A stretch of DNA of 37,121 nucleotides, taken from positions 42,797 through 79,917 of the forward strand of contig KN888107.1 in the NCBI GenBank assembly GCA_000934455.1, written 5' to 3'. The translations under genes were made by a program, and so were the position numbers. Below, piece by piece: positions 1-37,121 of the stretch. Numbering within the stretch: the first letter of the stretch is position 1; each line of letters opens with the position of its first letter. The notes under the pieces are model-generated. The model saw nothing but the letters and a program-made list of their open reading frames with translations, had not been told where the DNA came from and made no database searches. The DNA is from Apostichopus parvimensis. Its lineage: Eukaryota; Echinodermata; Holothuroidea; Aspidochirotida; Stichopodidae.

Positions 1-461
1 CCCCCCCCCCCCCCCCCCCGCCCAAAAAAAAACCCAAAGAAAATCCTACGGTCAATTACTTTCCCTGGGGATCTTTGTTAAGCTTATAAACCTATGTTGA
101 ATATACTACAATGTGAAGCAAATTCAGAATGGTCATTTTTGTCATATTAGTTCATTTGAATATTGTTATTTTATGACGTAATTCGATCAACCGAAATTTG
201 TCCTCAACCTGTACTAAATATTATGTGGGTTTACTTCCTGAGAGGAAAATAACCTCTTAGAGATATGGGCACTGACCACGTGACCTATTCATCGTGTCAT
301 ACTTCCAAGGTCTGCAACCAATATCAGGTTTTCATCTTCTTGTTTATTCAAGAGCTCTCGTACCCCATACGAAGGGAGTTCATCTGCCAACAGTGAGGGC
401 CTGACCCCTTTAAATTTCTTTTTAATTTCTCTCTATCGCCTTTTTTTTCGTATGTTTACAG
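1..461. other. Upstream non-coding sequence
   Basis: It opens with a run of 19 C, then a short A run. No coding segment is seen. A TATAAA word at 86-91 exists but nothing else marks a promoter, and the splice-acceptor-like end at 460-461 suggests that this may be an intron of the transcribed unit. Confidence 0.5.
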
Positions 462-509
462 AAGCTGTCACTACAGGGAATATTATCGTAAGTTTTTTAG
501 AAAACCAAA

Positions 510-32611
<32,102 letters not shown>

Positions 32612-32761
32612 TGAATAAACTCTGATTTTGGGGATAGAGTAGTAGTTTTGCAGGAATAAGAGGAAGGACTGTGGCTCAAATGGTCTAGCCTTTCATAATT
32701 CTTGTTCAATGCGGGTAAATTACAGGCATTGCATCGAGTTAAACATTAAATTATCGTAGGC

Positions 32762-32823
32762 ACCCTAAGCACAACACACTGATGTGTTCTGCTTCCTAAG
32801 CACAGCACACTGATGTATTCTGG
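32762..32823. repeat. Two-unit tandem repeat (CCTAAGCACARCACACTGATG)
   Basis: Two adjacent units of about 31 bases sharing CCTAAGCACA, CACACTGATGT and TTCTG. Confidence 0.8.
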
Positions 32824-34870
32824 ACTTCCTATGGCATGGAGGAAGAGGATTGTGGGAGATTTCAGATTGGTGGGGGTAGGGGGAGGGATGGGAAGGGAGG
32901 GGTTGGGGATTGGGTCATGCATGTTCAAGTTTCTCACTCTGAGACATGCATCGTCTAACATAAATCGATGTTAAAATCATTGAATAATGCATAGGTTCGT
33001 GGAAGCATGTGTCAATCAAATATTAAGAAACATTTAGCAGTTTTCATCACAATTATTATTGGGAATTTAACATTTTGAGGCAGAGCAAATATGACCATAA
33101 AGGTAGGTATCAAATGGCCTGTTGAATGGCATCAGAGAGGGGGCGGTCTCTACGACTGATTTATTTGTACGATTAAATGAACCTGGCATTGCTTATCATT
33201 GCAACTACATTGTACCATCGATCCAGCCATGATGCTCCTTACAAAACTCATAAATTCCAAATGGTGGTAAGTATTTATATTTAAGGCCTATCTCTCATAG
33301 CATGTGGTTGAATATTTGACTGTGTGTACTACATGAACACAGGCATCAAGGTTGTCAAGTGGGAACCTTCAAATCTATTATCTATAGTGCCTTGAGTGCT
33401 CATGGATTGAAAATACTTTCACATCTGACAATGGTCACAGTGACACCTTCCCAAAGCGGTAAGTATTAAAATTTGTTTAATGTTGAATTTATTTATGATT
33501 GATTTTATTCAATTTAACATCCCATGAGTTTAAATTATCACAGAAGACACCATTCAATGCAATCGCCTATGTTGTTTTAAATTTGCTGTCAAATAACCTT
33601 CACAGAATTTGGTATGAGTTGAAAATGTGTTTTTTTAGAGGCATATGCATGTTGTAGATATGTGACTAATACTCAGTGATTGATTGTATTAGACAAGAAT
33701 TGCAGCTGAACTGATTTATGTGTTTTGACCTTTGCCCCCTTGGGGGTGGCATGGTCGATCCTCCCATGGATTGTTATGAACACAGATCTGTGCTGTCTCT
33801 TGTCAAACTTCTGACTGTGTATTGAACAACTTTCACCTACCTTATGCTGTCAGTTCTCCTGAATTCTTAGAAAGGAGGATTCTAGACAATTTCACAGAAG
33901 TTACTGTTGGAACTGAAGGATCACCAGATATTGTGATATGCATCGATCAAGTTGCCTTTAAGAAATGATATAATACATATAAATATATCATTATTATTTT
34001 TCCATGGGGGGAGGGGGAGGGGGCCCACTGGCAAACGATATTGCGAACTATCGTACGACAAACTCACACTGATTTTCGACTCAGCAAGAAATCCAGTTAC
34101 AATGAGTGGTTCTGTGACTCATGGGTTCCAACACATCTTTGCTTTGTCACTGTGGCCAGCAAAATCTGTTTCTGATCATTTACTTTGCTTATATCAGCAA
34201 AATGTTGTGTTCAAGATCATCAGTTAAAATATTGCCATATGGATTAGGCTGGTTTTGCAACAATTTCGGGAGTAAGCACTGATATTGGTATGACTAATGT
34301 TTAAGCAATACTATCATGTGGTCAAATATGTTGTTCATTTTGCAAAAACTATATAAATGCATTTATCATGAAAAGTTATCATGAAAGGGGTGGGTAATTA
34401 GGTATATGCTGCCATAAGCAGTATATTTTACACCTCTGCCCCATCTTTTACTGCCCCTTAAATTTTTGTGCCCTCCCCTCTCTCCTCCCCCTCCCTACCC
34501 TACTCAGGCTCAATCCACTACCCCCTGTTGTGTTGAAATGCAACCAGCTGCTTAATGTGAGGATAAGAAAAGTCAACTCTCCTATCATGAATAATCTTAA
34601 TGAGCAAAAGAGGAGGTTTTGAATATGCAGAACACGAGCTAAATTGGTCCAGCAAAACATTTTTCAGTCCACAAGAAAAATCAGCGACAATTCTTGCACT
34701 GAATGGATATGTCAGTCCTAACTGCCATAAGTAGGATTGAGCATCCTCCCAGTCTAACCTGCACATTTTCAATCTAATTATAGTGAAATTTTAATTTTAC
34801 CTGGCTCGATCTTTTGCACCCACCAATGTTCTTCTCAGGCCCTTGTAGAAAATTCATTGAGAACCTCTCT

Positions 34871-34922
34871 GGGCCTGACTATAATATACTGGCATCTGAG
34901 GGCCTGACTATAATATACTGGC
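34871..34922. repeat. 23-bp exact direct repeat, 29-bp period
   Basis: The 23 bases at 34871-34893 recur exactly at 34900-34922, separated by ATCTGA. This is a recent local duplication. Confidence 0.92.
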
Positions 34923-35100
34923 GTGCAAATATACAACATATATGGTTGGTACAGATATATATGGTGGGTAAAGATACAAAATATGAGAGAACTCAACAAT
35001 GATATATAACTGATATTTTATTGAACTGTATTCAACGGAAACTCGTAAACAACTGATGTAAAAAGTAAACTTAATGTAAGAATAAAGAAACATGTGCATG

Positions 35101-35376
35101 CAGTGACGGCATCAGCCAAGGCAATCTGTGTGTAGGGTTGGGGGGGGCAAGTAATATAACACTGAGATAGAGGAGGGGGTCTAAGGGAAGTGGATTCCCC
35201 TTTGTGAATATTTCTACAAGTAAAGTGACTTAGATGCAAAATGGTGCTATCATTTGACAATTTTTCACATTAATGCCTTTGCATTGGAGCTGTTTCTAAT
35301 ACAAACAAATAGCCTACTTCTATATATTTTGGATAATTAGGCAACTGTCGGTTAGGGGGAGGGGGCACCACCACTG
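35101..35376. mobile_element. hAT-like MITE 4 (276 bp, perfect 8-bp TSD TGTGCATG)
   Basis: Exact 8-bp flanks TGTGCATG (35093-35100 and 35377-35384). Left end CAGTGACGGCATC; right end in reverse complement CAGTGGTGGTGCC. Internal GGGGTCTAAGGGAAG and CCCCTTTGTGAAT resemble MITEs 1 and 2, so these are one group. No coding capacity. Confidence 0.87.
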
Positions 35377-35979
35377 TGTGCATGTATGACTCAAGATGAA
35401 TTATTTCTATGAACTGTAGACCAGAACAACAGATTTGGCAATCAACCTTTAACGAAGACTGAAAGTCATTCTGTGAACAGTTTGCAACACTGACCTATAT
35501 TGTCTACAGTACTGTAGTATTAAAGTTGTTGCATTGACCACTGTGAAAGTGAGTGGAGTCTGAAAGGACAATATAACAGTGGAGGAGGGAGGACACTATG
35601 ACAGTCTCCTTTAATCCTTACTTACCATACCCAAGTCAGCCTAGTTGGCTTCTAGCCATAAAAAATAATATTCTCCCACGTACCCCTTAGCAAAATTCCC
35701 AAAGCAAGAATTTAAAGGGATAATGATGTTAGTTTCAAAATAATTTGTGCAATTTCCTATGCTGCTCAATTTACCCTTTTCTGCCCATAGCTGAATTAAC
35801 CTTCCATGCTCTAGTGCTTTAATGGTTTTCATTTGATTGAATTAGATGTAATCCCTTTCAAATGGTACTTACACCTGGGTGGGCAACTGACTATAAACCC
35901 CTAGCTATGAAAATTTGAACCCTGTTACAGAGTCGGTGATAGTAAAGGAAGAATTGTGTGAGTTGATAGGTAATGTTAA

Positions 35980-36211
35980 AGGTAGTCAGTATAGGCCCCA
36001 AATCATAGCATGGTATAATTCCAAAAGTACTTTCCTGGAGGTCTTTTCTCTCCATATTGTTCTCAGACAATTTTTAAGGAACACGCAAGATGACTGAATG
36101 TCTAAGTGAGGACATCTTCCTCAAAGGTTGTAATAAAATCAGTTCAAGAATTTTGACCAAAGGTGACCATATTTGAATATCTAGCATATTTGGGGCCAAT
36201 ACAGCATACCT
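35980..36211. mobile_element. TTAA-type MITE family B, inverted copy in intron 11
   Basis: Starts AGGTAGTCAGTATAGGCCCC after TTAA (35976-35979) and ends with the reverse complement of AGGTATGCTGTATTGGCCCC. The internal sequence matches the intron 3 copies in reverse orientation with about 10-15 percent visible divergence. The right border is ATTA, a decayed TTAA. A 60-codon open stretch that runs into its left part is not a gene. Confidence 0.8.
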
Positions 36212-37121
36212 ATTAGTCCACATGTATCATATGACAGAACAGTATCTTGGGACACCTAAATGGTAGGCCTGAATGAAAACTTTTGGTAGTACTTGGACAG
36301 AGATATGAACAGCAGTTGCATGTCTTGTGTAACTATATATTAGGCATTTTCCATAAGGCCAGGTTTTCTGAGCTTCAGCATTTACAGATCAGCAGAAGTT
36401 TGTAGCCTGTTAGGAAGTGACGAGGATTATCATACGATCGGATTTCGGAAGGACCTTGCCTCTTTTGTCGATCATTGACGAGCACCTGGTTGGATGTACA
36501 ATATGGAAAACAAACTGTTGGATTTTAGGTACCAACAATACAGTTGTTATATATACAATGGAGAAACATTCTGAACAGTGGCTTGGCCATGAAGTGTCAA
36601 TACTAATAAGTCCTTCATCTGTCCCGATCGCGTACTGTTTTAAATTGAATCCTGGTATCTATTTCATGCCAGGCCAGAGGACCAACCCCTCATGCAGAAT
36701 ATTTTGCCCCCCTCATGTCCAACCATCATGTGTACAAGGCATGAGTATTGTATCCTTCTTTAAATTGGCAGTGTGATTCCATCAGTGCCTATCGGCCTGC
36801 ACCAACGTGTACGCCCTTCTTCAGATAAAAATTTACCCTATTGATGTGGACTTTTAGGTACTGAATTTTTGAACCTGTCTCTTTAACTTCTCTTTGTCTC
36901 ATCTGAAAAAACATTATGAACAGGTGAGGTAAACTATTCAGTGCTTGGTTCATAGGGTTTAAGCTTTTGACAAATTCAAGATCTTTTATAGAGGTATGGG
37001 CAGGATTCAACAACTTATGTGAATTGCTCTTCCTGCATTACCCGTTGCACTTTATCAAGAAATAAATATTATCAAATACCCTGTTATAGAGAGGAGTGGA
37101 GAAATGTACATCACAGTAAAA

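Noticed and set aside
36417-36776. 119-codon open stretch near the right edge, considered as the next ABCC exon
   Set aside because: Lacks the expected block after the His switch (Tyr-Leu then an Asp/Glu strand), and no matching splice acceptor phase was found. It stays unexplained.

Overview
This is eukaryotic genomic DNA holding the 5' half of one intron-rich gene on the + strand. Eleven coding exons, all with GT-AG junctions and matching phases, join into a 686-residue open product from about 510 to 32473. The product is an ABC transporter of subfamily C, most like the short MRPs (ABCC5/11/12 group). It has a charged cytosolic N-terminus, one six-helix membrane domain and a nearly complete first nucleotide-binding domain (NBD1). 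The end of NBD1, the second membrane domain, NBD2, the stop codon and any 3' UTR lie beyond the right edge.

The organism is probably a highly heterozygous marine invertebrate deuterostome, with an echinoderm as my best guess. This rests on the ABCC5-like protein, kilobase introns full of poly-G/poly-C tracts, frequent TAGGCCTA words, several tRNA-derived SINEs and many short MITEs. It is inference, not a species call.

Layout: 1-461 upstream or non-coding; 462-703 exon 1 with the start codon at 510; 2143-2304 exon 2; then a long intron with two hAT-like MITEs and a SINE. Exons 3 and 4 occur twice: copy A at 11172-11319 and 12814-12975, cut by a 50-N gap, and copy B at 14007-14154 and 15418-15654. 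Sequence just after the gap matches sequence at about 10511, upstream of copy A. All eight coding differences between the copies are synonymous, and splicing both copies in series would break the frame. Two haplotypes placed end to end by the assembler is the likeliest explanation; a true mutually exclusive exon cassette is the exciting alternative. Exons 5-11 follow at 21310, 22197, 24981, 26226, 27152, 28383 and 32270.

The introns are rich in mobile-element remnants whose edges can be read directly: four hAT-like MITEs (8-bp target duplications exact at two, imperfect at two), two TTAA-target MITE families, one MITE with about 100-bp terminal inverted repeats, and three tRNA-derived SINE families. 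I found no second protein-coding gene, no functional tRNA or rRNA gene and no CRISPR array. I found no convincing new biological system. The points most worth following up are the duplicated exon block, a haplotype-specific insertion carrying a hairpin plus GAAACGTC motif, and MITEs lying within 40-70 bases of splice sites.
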